In this document: one piece after another, positions 1-11,714 of the stretch
Numbering within the stretch: position 1 is the stretch's first letter
How the letters are laid out: each line of letters starts with the position of its first letter
NCBI GenBank assembly: GCA_963576475.1
Contig: OY754980.1
Coordinates: 18,857,822-18,921,821 of the forward strand
Length of the DNA: 64,000 nt
Reading direction: 5' to 3'
From: Molanna angustata
Lineage: Eukaryota > Arthropoda > Insecta > Trichoptera > Molannidae
Position numbers and translations under genes: made by a program
The notes under the pieces: generated by a model
Seen by the model: only the letters and a program-made list of their open reading frames with translations
Told to the model about the DNA's origin: nothing
The model's database searches: none

Positions 1-445
1 TCACTTGATATAAAAATAAAAAATACGATAATTATTATAATAACATATTGGCGTCAACAGTAGGTACTTACGGATGAAATGTGATCCCTGTATTTTTAAG
101 ATTCTTTTTGGTATCATGCTTACAACATAACATCACAAAAACTGTCATTTTTAACAATTTTAAATCATGCGTTCCGCACGTCTTTACGCCATCGAACAAC
201 AAACTGTACTGACTGCCGGGCGAGTGTAAATCAGAAGTTTCATCTAAGTTTTAGTTGTCATACTTTCATTGCGCTGACTAGGTATCTGTATCATATATAA
301 TCTACGGCCATAATTAACAGACTTTTACAATATATGTCTTAATTCAGCATTTTTTTAGCGTGACACTGCGTCAGGTATACTGGTGCATGTTTGCACATAA
401 ATTAGATTTTCAGATGCTCTTAGTTTTTCAGCAGGCGTGAGACAA
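1..445. other. No feature seen
   Basis: AT-rich sequence; no coding frame or recognisable repeat on either strand. Confidence 0.5.
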
Positions 446-641
<196 letters not shown>

Positions 642-959
642 CCACTATCATTGTTTTATTTATTAAGATTAATACTGTAAATTTTTTTTTTTCATTTATA
701 CTTACTATTTTTTTCATAATTGGATCAACATGTTTTTTGTCACTATGTTTTTTTAACGTTATTCACTAATTATTAAGCACTTTTTTTGTCATCGCATTAA
801 ATGCGATCCATTAAACATACATTAGCATACACTCACATGTTAAATTATTCAAATCTATGTTGGTTTTTCAAATGACCTAAAAAACTCTTTTCTTGACTGC
901 TGTTTCTCACAACTGTTGCACAAATAATAAACATCACCTATCAAGTATAAGAACAACTT

Positions 960-2405
960 TTGTTTTATTTTATATATTTTCTATTTATAATCAGTAACTG
1001 GGGTCAAGTTTTCATCTTTTTTATTCCTCACTAACACAAGGTGATATAGTGGGGAGTTATGATTTCGCAATTTTTAAGACTATATTTTTATTGCAGATTA
1101 TCAACTAGTATCATGCTGAGATTGTATTCTGAAAGTTTCATCACAATGTATCTGTGTGTATGTGCTGTGTTCTATGTGCTTTGTGCTATCTAGTGTGTGC
1201 TATTTATTTATTTATTTAAGTACATATTTCAGTACAGTACCTACATTTAATAATGGTATACATATTAAAAATATTGAAATTTTTCTATCTCACTATCCTG
1301 AACGCCTGTTCTGAGGTTGTACTCTTAAGCATTTAGACAAAGGTTAAATATTGACTATTTATTTTTTTAATTGCATATACGCAAACATTGGATTTATTCC
1401 CTTTCGGGAGTCAAATGATATTTTAATTGACAAACTTTTTTTTAACATCTCAATAGAGAAAAAATGGGATTTTATAGAAAAACCAGGAACTCGAGGTACC
1501 TACAGGGCTTACGACCTGTCATATGCTGGTGGTTTACGAGATCACTTTATGCGCTTGCGCAACGTTCACCAATGATGCCTTCTTATTGAGTTCCCTTATC
1601 GTTGTAATTTTTGAAAGTTCTATATATTTGAATAGTGTGTAACAATTCACCTTGAAAATAAGGAACTATACTATTGCCATCTACGAAGTAACGGAAATGC
1701 CTTTTTTGTAACGCCATCTATTGAGAAATTAGTTTGTTGGTTTACTATTGCTTTCATTTTTTACAAATAAACTAATTTCTCAATTAAAATACATAAAATA
1801 TTCAATAAGACAAGGAAGAAGTTATAAAACAAAAAGAGACTTAACAGCGTTTTTATAGTTTTCAAAACCAGTTGTTGTACTTAATTTATATTTACCGTTC
1901 AGCTCATTAAACCATTTAACACTTTGATATGTATAATGGAGCTGGCCGGTTTATTTTACTTTATCGATTATAGACTAAAGTACTCATTCAATTCTTTTCA
2001 AATTTAGCAAATTTGTATATCTAATACTCGCTTAGACCCCATTAGATTTTGAAGGATATCTGAATAGTGCTTATCAATTTTTTTTTACTATCAAATTTTT
2101 CAAATTGACCCCAAGTTCAGGAAACATACAATTTTAAATTTTTATTTTCAAATTGGTAAAAAAGGCCCATCATTTTCATAATATGGCACTGAAGATTTAT
2201 CAAGTTTTCATAATAAAATATTTAAATAAAAAATAATTTAACAAACTCATTTCATGAAAATGCTTAATATTTTCCATGCATTGTTTGAATACTTTATAGA
2301 ATGACTTGTTAGTCAAGAGTTTAGCGTTGGCCACAACCCACTCGTTTTTTGTTGCATTCGGTTAAGTCTTCCGGCCGTCGACTAATTACATTCTCGAAAC
2401 TAGTA
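960..2405 (+). repeat. Interspersed repeat R1, copy 1, split by another repeat
   Basis: Segments 1020-1200 and 1960-2400 match, as reverse complement, the continuous copy at 2815-3345. Shared words include GATGAAACTTTCAGAATACA (opposite strand), the GACCCCAAG region and GGCCACAACCCACTCG. The intervening 1340-1800 belongs to family R2, so R2 probably inserted into R1. No coding capacity seen. Confidence 0.7.
1340..1800 (+). repeat. Interspersed repeat R2, inserted in R1
   Basis: Shares GCAAACATTGGATTT, 'catctcaatagag', 'cgacctgtcat' and 'ttgcgcaacgtt' blocks with 3490-4345, 27437-27760 and 42110-42600. The short open frame in it (1351-1575) is not conserved among the copies. Confidence 0.6.
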
Positions 2406-2814
2406 TTTATGATTAAAATTAAATATGTTCGATATGACAAGTTTATCAAAATAACTTATATGTTTTTAGAAATGAAATAATTTTTTTAGATTTTTTTTTT
2501 ATATACCCGTTTTAAAATGTATTTTAATTTTGCAACACTCAACAGTAATTATTTAAGTACACTGTGAAAACTTTTTGCTTGTTAGTATAATCATTTAATT
2601 ATTTCCATTTATGTTCATAATGTTCTTAAAATCCGTCAACAATTTGCTAAACATGCAGTTTCATATTGTTAATTCAAATATAATAATGTACTAATATCAC
2701 AACAAGTTTACATGTCATGAATCTCATTCATCCCCAACTTCCAGATCCCAACAGTCAATACAACCCTATCGAATTGGTGCTTTCTTCCTTCAAAAATGTT
2801 TAGCAAAAGTACTT

Positions 2815-3345
2815 ACCTGTAGATATAAAAAACGAGTGGGTTGTGGCCAACGCTTAACTCCTCACTAACAAGTCACTCCATAAAGTATTCAAATTTTGTA
2901 TGAAAATATTTAGCGTTTATTAAATTACTTTTGATTTCAATATTTAATTATGAAAACTTGATAATTTTTCAATGAAAATGATGTGCCTTTTTACCAAATT
3001 GAAAATAAAAATTTCAAATTTTAAAATTCCTGAGCTTGGGGTCACTTTGTAATATTTGACAGTCACAAAAAATTGAGAAGCACTATTCAGACATCCTTCA
3101 AAATATAATGGGGTCTAAGTTAGTATATGATGTACTAATTTGCAAAATTGGAAAATAATCGAATAAGTACTTTAGTCTGTAATCGATAAAGTAAAATAAA
3201 CACGCTGTACATAGCACAAAGCACATAGCACACATACAAAAAAAATGTGATGAAACTTTCAGAATACAATCTCAGCATGATACTAGTTGATAATCCGCAA
3301 TAATCATAACTTTCCACTATATCCCCTTGGGTTAGTGAGGAGTAA
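2815..3345 (-). repeat. Interspersed repeat R1, copy 2
   Basis: Uninterrupted copy in inverted orientation to copy 1, from GAGTGGGTTGTGGCCAACGC to the CACTATATCCCC end. The two copies form a loose inverted pair around 2405-2815. A third copy lies at 14530-15055 and a fourth at 22770-23345. Confidence 0.75.
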
Positions 3346-3489
3346 AAATCGATTTCGACAGCACTTTGATTCATATCATCGTATAGTAATAAGTACATGT
3401 ATACTGTAGAATCTGTAGATCCTTATCCTTACTGTAGATTGTTGTTATCCTTATTACTGAATTTTTTTATGGTTTTCATTTTGAATATT

Positions 3490-4345
3490 TTTATAGTTGC
3501 ATATAGGTGCGCAAACATTGGATTTTTTCCTTGTCGATAGTCAATGATATTTTTAAACAATTTTTTAACATCTCAATAGAGACGATGGCATCTGTGCGAA
3601 AGCATTGTCACCTCATGTATTTTATTTTATTTTTATTTTATTGATTTTATAGAACCAACAGTTTACAATATGAGTTTACAATAGGTATAATTATATTAAC
3701 AGGTTATAAACCTTTTAAAGGTTCTTTTAAATAGTTTAACAATTGCAAAAGTATTTTTTTAACACAGGTATATTAAAATACAAAAACGAAAAGAGTTGGG
3801 AATAGTAGGTATATAAACCATCTAGCCATCCGCATCCGCAACAAAAAACGAGCTAATGCTGACCGACCAATCAGTATTGTGTTCACTAGTCAGTATAATA
3901 TACAGTATACATTTAATGCTATGTAGGTAATAATACTAATAATATTGTTGCAAGAAGTATGCACCGAAGTTTTACACCACAAACTATTGTAGGAAATATA
4001 GACAAAATCATGTATAAAAACTGTTGCTTTCATTGTTTACAAAAAATAAATTTTCTCAATAGATGGCGTTACAAAGAAGTTTCTTCATCACTTCATAGAT
4101 GGCGATGGTGTTTCAATTTATTTTCAAACGAAAGAAGTTTCATGATTAAAATATTATATAGAGCTTCCAAAAAATGGATTGTTAGGCAACTCACTTAGAA
4201 GGCATAATTATAATTGGTGAAAGTTGCGCAAGCGCATAAAGTAATCACCCGATCAGCCGATGACAGGTCATATGCCCTGTCGGTGCCTTGAGTTCCTGGT
4301 TCTCCTAGCATATTCCAACTTCGTCTATGTTGAGATTTTAAAATT
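3490..4345. repeat. Repeat R2, rearranged copies
   Basis: 3495-3600 carries the 'gcaaacattggat' end. 4030-4340 carries 'ctcaatagatggcgttacaa' and, on the opposite strand, the 'acctgtcat'/'ttcctggttct' end. The stretch between (3600-4000) is AT-rich with no other feature. Confidence 0.5.
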
Positions 4346-4479
4346 ATGGCTTATTTTTACTAATTTGTTCTATTATTAATATTTTTTATATATAATCCTA
4401 CTGAAGTTTTTTTTTGTGAAGTTGAGTGTTTTTTTTATATAATCCTTTTGCAGTTTGTTTGTGAAAATGAGTTTTTTTT

Positions 4480-4700
4480 TATACTAGTTGCATGTAACAC
4501 ATGAGATCCAACTGTCGATAGCGATAGTATGTATAGTTGAAGAATATGTACCAAACTATAAACCCATAGATACAAATTATTGAATATTTTCAGATATTTT
4601 GTTTTCTATACAACATATGTAGGTATGTATGTCAAGATAGGATAGTATGGAAGAAGATCCTTTTTCCTACCCAGAATATGCAAATTGCATGATGGTATGT
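4480..4700. repeat. Repeat R9 terminus
   Basis: Starts ACTAGTTGCATGTAACACAT and continues 'gagatccaactgtcgatag'. The same terminus occurs at 19246 and, inverted, at 19680 and 34585. The piece to about 4700 ('agaatatg') also matches 34390-34590 inverted. Confidence 0.6.
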
Positions 4701-5245
4701 ATGTATGTTTGGAGATGAAGTAACAAACTATTAAGTCTTCTTACATATTGTGTATAGGCGACTGCCATACAAAATGTATGAAGCGATGTCGTCACTAAAT
4801 TCAATTTTTAAAAAAATTGTTAAAAAAAAATTGAGATCTTCTTCTACAATGTTAATATTTTTTATAGAAAATTAAATTATCTAGTTGGGGTGTTTCGGCT
4901 TTTTTCGATAATTGTAAAAGTTTTGGAAATATAGGCAGTTAAACTCATAAATTTATCACAAAAAAAATATTTTTCTTAATAAAAAATGTTTGAGAAACCC
5001 TGGAATTTTTTTGAAAAAACCAATTTGAGATTTTGTATTTGTCTATGTTTGTACCAATTTTCAGCGTTCTACCGTTTATGGTTTCTGAGATATATGGAAA
5101 AATAAAATAAAAATTCAAAAGTTGATAACCCCTGACTGAAACAAAAATTCAAAATTCCGAGTATAAAAGTTTTGTAGGCCTGTAACTGTTTATATATTCT
5201 GAAATTTTAGGCTCTGTAAATTGAGCGGATCAAAAGTTATAAGGG

Positions 5246-5325
5246 GGGGACGGACACACAGACACACACACAGACACACAGACACACACACAGACACACA
5301 CACACACAGACACACGAAATGTTCT
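5246..5325. repeat. (CAGACACA)n simple repeat
   Basis: Irregular alternation of CAGACACACA and CACACACAGA. The following 'tctgagtaaatcc' flank recurs inverted near 33900-33940, so the repeat sits within an interspersed element. Confidence 0.9.
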
Positions 5326-5744
5326 ACTCCGAATTCTGAGTAAATCCGTGTATGGAACATATATGCTGCGAAGCCTCTAAGTTGGTGTTTTTTGACTTCA
5401 AAGTTGGAAAATCCATGAAAAAAGTAGACCTCTCCATACAATTCTCGCGTATTCTGGCTTGATACATTGTCGATATGTTAAGAGAACAAAGTTCTCCTGA
5501 ACAAATCGACAGTTGGATAACCCTTCTGAAGATTTTTGCGTGAATGAGTTTTTTTGCAGTTTTTTTTGTGTAGTTGAGTGATACATAATCCTAGTAAAAC
5601 CTGACTCTAGTCAAAACAATGTAATTTTTTTGTTAACATTACTAATTAAAAAAATGCTTCAGATAAAGTGATAAAAGGGTACCTACTTAGTTTTTTTCTA
5701 AATAGAATATCACCGTGGTTATATTGCTTTTATAAGTCTAAACC

Positions 5745-6204
5745 AGCGGTCGGGGAACTTTTCTAACCATTACCCTAAATTTTTTTTGTGTATGTCGATA
5801 TTACCCCTTCCCCCCATTTTGGAAAGAACACAATCAATGTATATTAAAATAAAAATTATTTATTGAATTAAAAAAAGTTACATGAAAATAGTAAGTATGT
5901 AATAGACAAACAAAATCAAATTCTCAAATTGGATCATACAAAAATTCAGATTTTCAGGTTTCCCTTTCAGTTTTTGGAGAAATGATGTTGCTTCATGTTT
6001 GATGCAATTAATTGAAAATTGAAGACTTTTTGATGTAAGAGCAATTTGAATAGTCTTCGGAGCTCAAGCACACCTTGAATTGATTAAGTTTATAAAAATA
6101 CTAACACGTTTATGAAATAGCAAACTAGAAAAATTTCCTGATTACCCAAAAAAAAAACATTTTTACCCCATTTGGGGTAATTTACCCCGGTTCCCCGACC
6201 GCTG
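5745..6204. mobile_element. hAT-like MITE, 460 bp
   Basis: Terminal inverted repeats CAGCGGTCGGGGAAC and GTTCCCCGACCGCTG, flanked by 8-bp near-duplicates GTCTAAAC (5737-5744) and CTGTAAAC (6205-6212), two mismatches. CAG-initiated TIRs with 8-bp duplications of nTnTAnAn type fit hAT transposons. The interior is AT-rich and non-coding. Confidence 0.75.
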
Positions 6205-6212
6205 CTGTAAAC

Positions 6213-7030
6213 CAATACTCACATGCTCAATGGTAGTGGAATTAATCTGCCTCATTCTCAGCTTTTAAATATCTATCAAACAATTTGAATGTCTGACATG
6301 ATACCCAATTACTATAATCATGATTTTAGAAAATAGGGTAGAGAATAAAAACAGGATATTTGTTATAGCGTTTATTAAAAAAAATCATTTGCTTTTCGAC
6401 GTTACGTGTTAGTTGAACAAATATTTCTTATTGCAATAAATTTTGGATCTCACAAGATTGAGTACCTACGTTCAACAGATCGAAGTTACCACGATTGTTA
6501 ATATTATATTAGAATCGTCTTAAATCCATTTATTGACAATCCTGCTTTCGTCATATCTTTGTGATGTCAAACATGAAAAATATACACATCTGTGTAAATT
6601 GTACATACAAGTCTTAAATATATTTTATAATTATTTTTTTTTGTTTTGACTAGGTCCGTTTTATCAACATCGGTATTATTATAGATTTATATACATATTT
6701 ATTTATTTATATTCTTTATGTTCATCGAGTGCACAAAGCGGGTTTATTACCATGAGGTAATTTCTTTCAACCAACCCGAGCAACGTAAAGTCTCTAAAAT
6801 TATTATTATCATAGCAACAGTAATGAACCATTGACATCTATATATCATCTTCCTAAGCTTTTACACTATAAGAAAGAATAACCTGTGTGAGGGTTCTGAC
6901 CCTAGCTATAAGCTACAACCCAACCTCCACAGATGTCACTGCTATACATTTCATTGGTTTTAATTTTATATAATAATTAATATATTAACATATTTTACAA
7001 TATTTATGATGTAATGTAGATTTGTGTAGA
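6213..7030. other. No feature seen
   Basis: AT-rich spacer between the hAT-like MITE and a LINE fragment; no supported gene. Confidence 0.4.
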
Positions 7031-7034
7031 TTCT

Positions 7035-7720
7035 TATTCTTCTTCCGGTGCCATGTCATGAACCCCCGACGTCGGCTATCACTCTGGCAAATCCCTCTCT
7101 ATCCTGTGCTGCCCGGAATCTCTGTTCCACGGTCCTGAAGCCGGTCCATTCCCTAATGTTGCGCAGCCAGGACATCTGTCTCCTTCCAGTCCCTCGGCGA
7201 CCTTCTATCTTGCCCTTCAGTATTAGTTGGAGCAAGTGATACTTCTCCGCCCTCATTATGTGACCCAGATATGTGATCTTGCGGACCTTTATTGTGGACA
7301 AGAGTTTCCTGGTTGTTCTGGCTCGACTTAAGACTTCTGAGTTCGTAACCAGATCTGTCCAAGGGATTTTGAGCATTCTGCGATGCAACCACATCTCAAA
7401 AGCTTCCAGCCTGTTCATGGTGTTAACCTTAAATGTCCAAGTCTCACAGTCATATATAGCAACACAGACCACACATAACATCTCATCATCCGCTGTCTCA
7501 GGTCCATATTGAGCTTTTCGTTGCAGTAGAAAGATCTAATTTTATTAAAGGCAGGTCTTGCTACCTCAATTCTGCACTTGATCTCACCTTATCTATAACC
7601 TTGCCCATTAATTGCAAGGAAGAACCAGGATATTCACATTTTGGCTATATTTATAGATAAGCCCAAATGTTCACCAAATATATTGGCATTGTTTAACAGT
7701 TCCTGGAGATCAGAAATAGA
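7035..7720 (-). pseudogene. LINE endonuclease/reverse transcriptase, C-terminal fragment
   Basis: The minus-strand frames read, in order, LQELLNNANIFGEHLGLSIN, RIEVARPAFNKIRSFYCNEK, then DCETWTFKVNTMNRLEAFEM, HRRMLKIPWTD, YLGHIMRAEKYHLLQLILKG, IEGRRGTGRRQMSWLRN and ending DREGFARVIADVGGS. This is the typical end of a non-LTR retrotransposon polymerase, after the RT core. The frame shifts near 7490 and stops occur upstream, and no catalytic RT core is present, so it is a dead, 5'-truncated copy. It carries no cellular function. Confidence 0.85.
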
Positions 7721-7724
7721 TTGT

Positions 7725-8035
7725 GTAGATTAATCTATTAAAACAAAAACAATCATACACAAAAATGCCTCTAACACAGCCTTGTAACGCTCAATCAATA
7801 TGCATGGTAAAATGTATAAACCTGTGTATGATTGAAAGACGCGTGCCTTGAATTGTATACGTATTAACAAGAAAAGTTTTCGTTGTTAAACCGTTTGTAT
7901 TTGGAGGACACGTGCCTTGAATTCAACACGAGTTTTTAAGTGCATTAGAGCAACAAACTAGTGCCTAATTCGAGGCAGTACTTGCCTCCTAATCAAAACG
8001 GAAAGGTAAATACGCTGTCGGGAGTCTATTTATTT
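7725..8035 (+). repeat. Interspersed repeat R4
   Basis: Matches the reverse complement of 25210-25525. Shared words include 'gttacaaggctgtgtt' (opposite strand), CAAACTAGTGCCTAATTCGA and 'tgcctcctaatcaa'. The region 8036-8744 beyond it shows nothing recognisable. Confidence 0.7.
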
Positions 8036-8744
8036 CAATGATATTTTATAACAAACTTTTAACGTTATTTTTTAAATATTGTGGTGAGTTAGGGTTATAA
8101 ATAATCTTATAAAGCAATGACTGTACCTAGATATTAAATTGCACATGCTCAAAATTTAATGACTAATGATATATCTTAGTATTTATTTTTGTTGTTTGTA
8201 CAATAAAACTCGAAATATTACTTTGTTCGACAGTATAATTTATCTGTTTTAAGATTTGTTTCTATGGACGGATTATTTATACATACGATTTGAAATTCAT
8301 AAATCTTTTTTGATACCGAGTTTATATTGTTGGTGTTGATAAAATTTTAATATAAATATTTAACATTTGTTAAAATGTAGTTGAATGTATTTATGGGATA
8401 GATCCTTAAAATTCTAATGTTATTTTTGTATTTTGCTAAATATTACCGCCAAATACAAAGCGCATAAAGTTTATTTTTTGATTCCCTGATATGTTACTGC
8501 ATATTTTAAAATGCAATCCATTCTATAATATTATTGTATAAATGTCAAGCGGTGGAGTACATAAGAAGTATAGACATTATAATGAGTCAAATACAAAATA
8601 CAACGGATGTTACTTTTTTTTACTTTATTTAAACATTTATTTATGCTCCTATCCTTGGAAACTAAAACCTGTATCGAAATAATAATTCGATATTGTTTTG
8701 TAATTTTTGTGTTAGACCAATAGGGAGCATTCACTTTTTTACTC

Positions 8745-9475
8745 TCCACACTATGGAATAGTGGAGTTATGATTCAATAATTTTTAAGCGTATTTTTTAC
8801 ATCAATTTCTTAACGGGTATCATGTAGAGAGTGCACACTATGAATTTCGTAGTGATGTGTTTGTATGTATGGCGTACGCCGTACGTCCTGTACGGATTAT
8901 CCGTTTTGTGTCCTCTCTACAGCCCAAACTATAAGTCCGATCGACTTCATATCTACATCATTATGTGTAAAGTGCATAGACCTATAGCTGATTATTTATC
9001 ATAGACAACTTTCAATTTCATTTCTATGATTTCATCATTTACGTTGTTTTTTTTGTGTCCTGTCTACAGCCCAAACTATAAGTCCGATGGACTTTATATT
9101 GATATCATATATGTAAAGTCCATAAACTTAGAGCTGATTAGTTTTCCATAGATATCCGTTTATTTCTTCTCTATGATTTCATCTGTACAAATTTTCAAAA
9201 TGCTCTCACGGTCTGGAAAATCGAGGTATTTTTATACTGTTTAAAATTTTGATACAATAAAATACACCCATCAAAAATGCATTCAAGCATTGTCATGATT
9301 TAAAGAAAAAATATATGGTCTGCTTATCAATGTGAAATAAATTGCATATTTGTATGAAAAATGTATATACCAGAAATAAAATAGCTTCTGTATGGGAAAA
9401 TTGAGTGTTTAACTTCATATTGATATTTTTTGTGTCTCTATAGACAAGTGAATTTTTTACTCTCCACATCTATCT
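8745..9475 (+). repeat. Interspersed repeat R3, copy 1
   Basis: Contains two internal direct repeats of about 150 bp sharing CAGCCCAAACTATAAGTCCG, and a GTACGGCGTACG-like palindromic word near 8870-8900. A reverse-complement copy lies in GPCR-A intron 3 at 12075-12560. The AGTGGAGTTATGA start resembles the R1 end. Confidence 0.75.
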
Positions 9476-9479
9476 TCCT

Positions 9480-9600
9480 CAAATGGTAGGCGGTGAGAAC
9501 CGAACACCGCATTCTTCTATCTTGACACATATACATCGCCTCATCAACATTGATACACTGTCTCATACATGCTCATCTTGCTAGTAATGCAATTTTACTT
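9480..9600 (-). pseudogene. Remnant LINE tail
   Basis: 'gagaaccgaacaccgcatt', 'tatcttgacacatatacat' and 'tgtctcatac' match the terminal part of the LINE at 43908-44303 (minus strand). Too decayed to translate. Confidence 0.5.
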
Positions 9601-10321
9601 AAAATTTCTCAATATGTATCATTTTATTTATTTTCTCTCAGAAAGCTACAGCTAAAATTTATTTATTTTTCATTACACTTATTGTATAAAAGTTGAGCCA
9701 AAGGTGCTTTCTTCAATTTAAATATTGATTATACTGTCCGTTCCCTCATCATTACATACATACCACAAAGTTAATAGTTTAATATCGCAGTCGACTATTC
9801 ACCCATTAAATTATTATATATTCTAAATGTCATGCATTATAAAAAAATAAACGTGGGCGCTTAGGATTCACACGTCTTTTTTAAATCAATATAAATGTCT
9901 TAGGTATTAAAATGTGGATTCAAATGTCACTAAATATTTTTGGTTGTAGCTATTAAATGCATCGCAATATTAATGACGATATAAATGTTAATTTTTATTT
10001 TGTACTTGTTATCTAATTCTAAATGTTATTTTTTATATAATATAAAATATATACCTGTATAATTTGATATGACTCTTTCATTTTCATGCGGCCTGAGTCA
10101 AATTGAAAATCGCGCTGTCCACTTTCGCGAAGTGTTAATTTTTTTTGTATGTGATTTGATGTCTTTTGTTCGTTCTTGTAGAAAAACCTACAACAAACTT
10201 CAAGTTTCATACAAAAAAAGGGCTTTAAGAAAGCGAACGGCGTTTCCGATTTATTTGACTCGGGGAGTGGACATTTCTCTTTTGTAGTGCTTATAACTTT
10301 TGGGGCTTGTGATTGTAAGAC
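9601..10321. other. No feature seen
   Basis: AT-rich. Short open frames overlap on both strands at 10019-10287 with no family resemblance. Confidence 0.4.
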
Positions 10322-10934
10322 CCGAATGCAGAGTCCAAGGTAACTAAATACTAACTCCTAACCTCACTAGAGTATTTAGTTTTCTTAAGTTAGCAATTGC
10401 GTTGCAGAGACATCACTAAATAAATACATACTAAATATTACGCCAAACTTAAGGTCGATGGCATAGAATTTCACATTATTGTGTATGAAGAAAATAGATG
10501 GGCTTAGTTTGAGGTTTAATTTTTTTTTATAACAACACAAACATAGCTCACACTGACACGATATGTCACGATATTTCTGAAATTCTACCGAATTTTCGGC
10601 ATCTCGCATAGATCGCTGAATACTCTGTTTCGTATTTGATTTAACAAAATTATCAAATACATATTTGACGAAGTCGCTAAAATCATCATCAATCGAGAAC
10701 ATGTCGTATTTTAGTATTAAACCACTCGTAAGGTTCCTCGCGATCAACCTAACTTTTTGACAGTTCGCAAATGTTAGTGTACGCCAACGCGCATGCGCAT
10801 TTAGTCTCTGCAATGCAATTATCATTTAAAAAACTTCGTAGCATCCTCCAGTTAGGAAGCCACGTGATCTCCTAACTTAAGTAGCGACGGGTCAGTATTT
10901 GGAATTTAATATTTACGTTGGACTCTGCATTCGG
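10322..10934. mobile_element. R6: TIR element of about 613 bp, with a 146-codon open frame
   Basis: The termini are CCGAATGCAGAGTCCA and its inverse TGGACTCTGCATTCGG; no clear target duplication is visible. Sub-terminal inverted words (TTGCRTTGCAGAGAC) lie near 10400 and 10800. The minus strand is open from 10825 to 10385 (146 aa, Cys-rich centre CQCELCLCCYKK) with no recognised domain. A rearranged relative lies at 15085-15720. The right end is about 90 bp past the GPCR-A stop. Confidence 0.65.
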
Positions 10935-11019
10935 ACCAATGTGTTTTAAGAATGAAGAAAATTGGTGGCACTCAGTTAATTTATGATATGCGAAGTTTGT
11001 CGTAACAAAAAGGAATATT

Positions 11020-11025
11020 TTTATT
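11020..11025 (-). terminator. AATAAA polyadenylation hexamer abutting the GPCR-A stop
   Basis: The plus-strand TTTATT directly adjoins the stop codon at 11026-11028. If used, the 3' UTR would be only tens of bases and would end near the right end of the inverted-repeat element at 10934. Hexamers are common in AT-rich DNA, so use is unproven. Confidence 0.4.
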
Positions 11026-11714
11026 TTACAGAATTTCAATCCTTTTTCGGCAATACAGTTTTTTCAAACCTTCTCTGAATCCATTGTGCCACCACGCGTA
11101 TATGATGGGGTTGAAGAAAGTATTGAGGAACGCCAAAGTTCCCAGGGGACTTTGGATCGTAATTTGAATTTCGTGACAGCGCTGAGGCGTTTCTTCCGTG
11201 TTGCACATTACAGCAAAACAACTGGAAATTATATACGGTACCAAAGTGCAAATAAAACTTCCAGTTGTAAAGAGGACAACTTTTATGGCTTTCCATCTCG
11301 TCGGAGCGTTCACGGGCAGCGCTGAATTGGCCGACTCGAACGCACAACATTTGAAATATTTGGAGAAATGTCTGCTTTGATCATTTTCTTGAGACGGTTG
11401 CAAATCTTCCGCCGCACGTGGTGTGTCGATATTTTCTGACACCGTGTAAGAATTTCTTCCGACGAAGAATCTCAAATCTCCGGAAGATACACTCTCTTCT
11501 GGTGTCCTCTTCAACGTCATCATGCTTCTTATTTTGCCCACGTTTTTGAGAGCGTTTCTCAGAATGACACTGTACAAAACGATGACTGAAACTACCGGTA
11601 TTATACCCAAGACTGTCGTTAATATAATGACTGCCGGGTGAGCAACAAGAGTGTACCAGCATGCTTGTGCTTTCTTTGGCCATACCATCATAGGCACAAA
11701 TCCAGTTGATATTC
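11026..11714 (-). CDS. GPCR-A exon 4 (ECL2 to C-terminus)
   Basis: Begins after TTACAG and reads GISTGFVPMMVW, ACWYTLVAHP (ECL2 Cys), TM5, a Ser-rich ICL3, RWKAIKVVLF (start of TM6), then NTFFNPIIYAWWHNGF and a short basic tail. The stop TAA is followed at once by an AATAAA hexamer. Confidence 0.92.
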
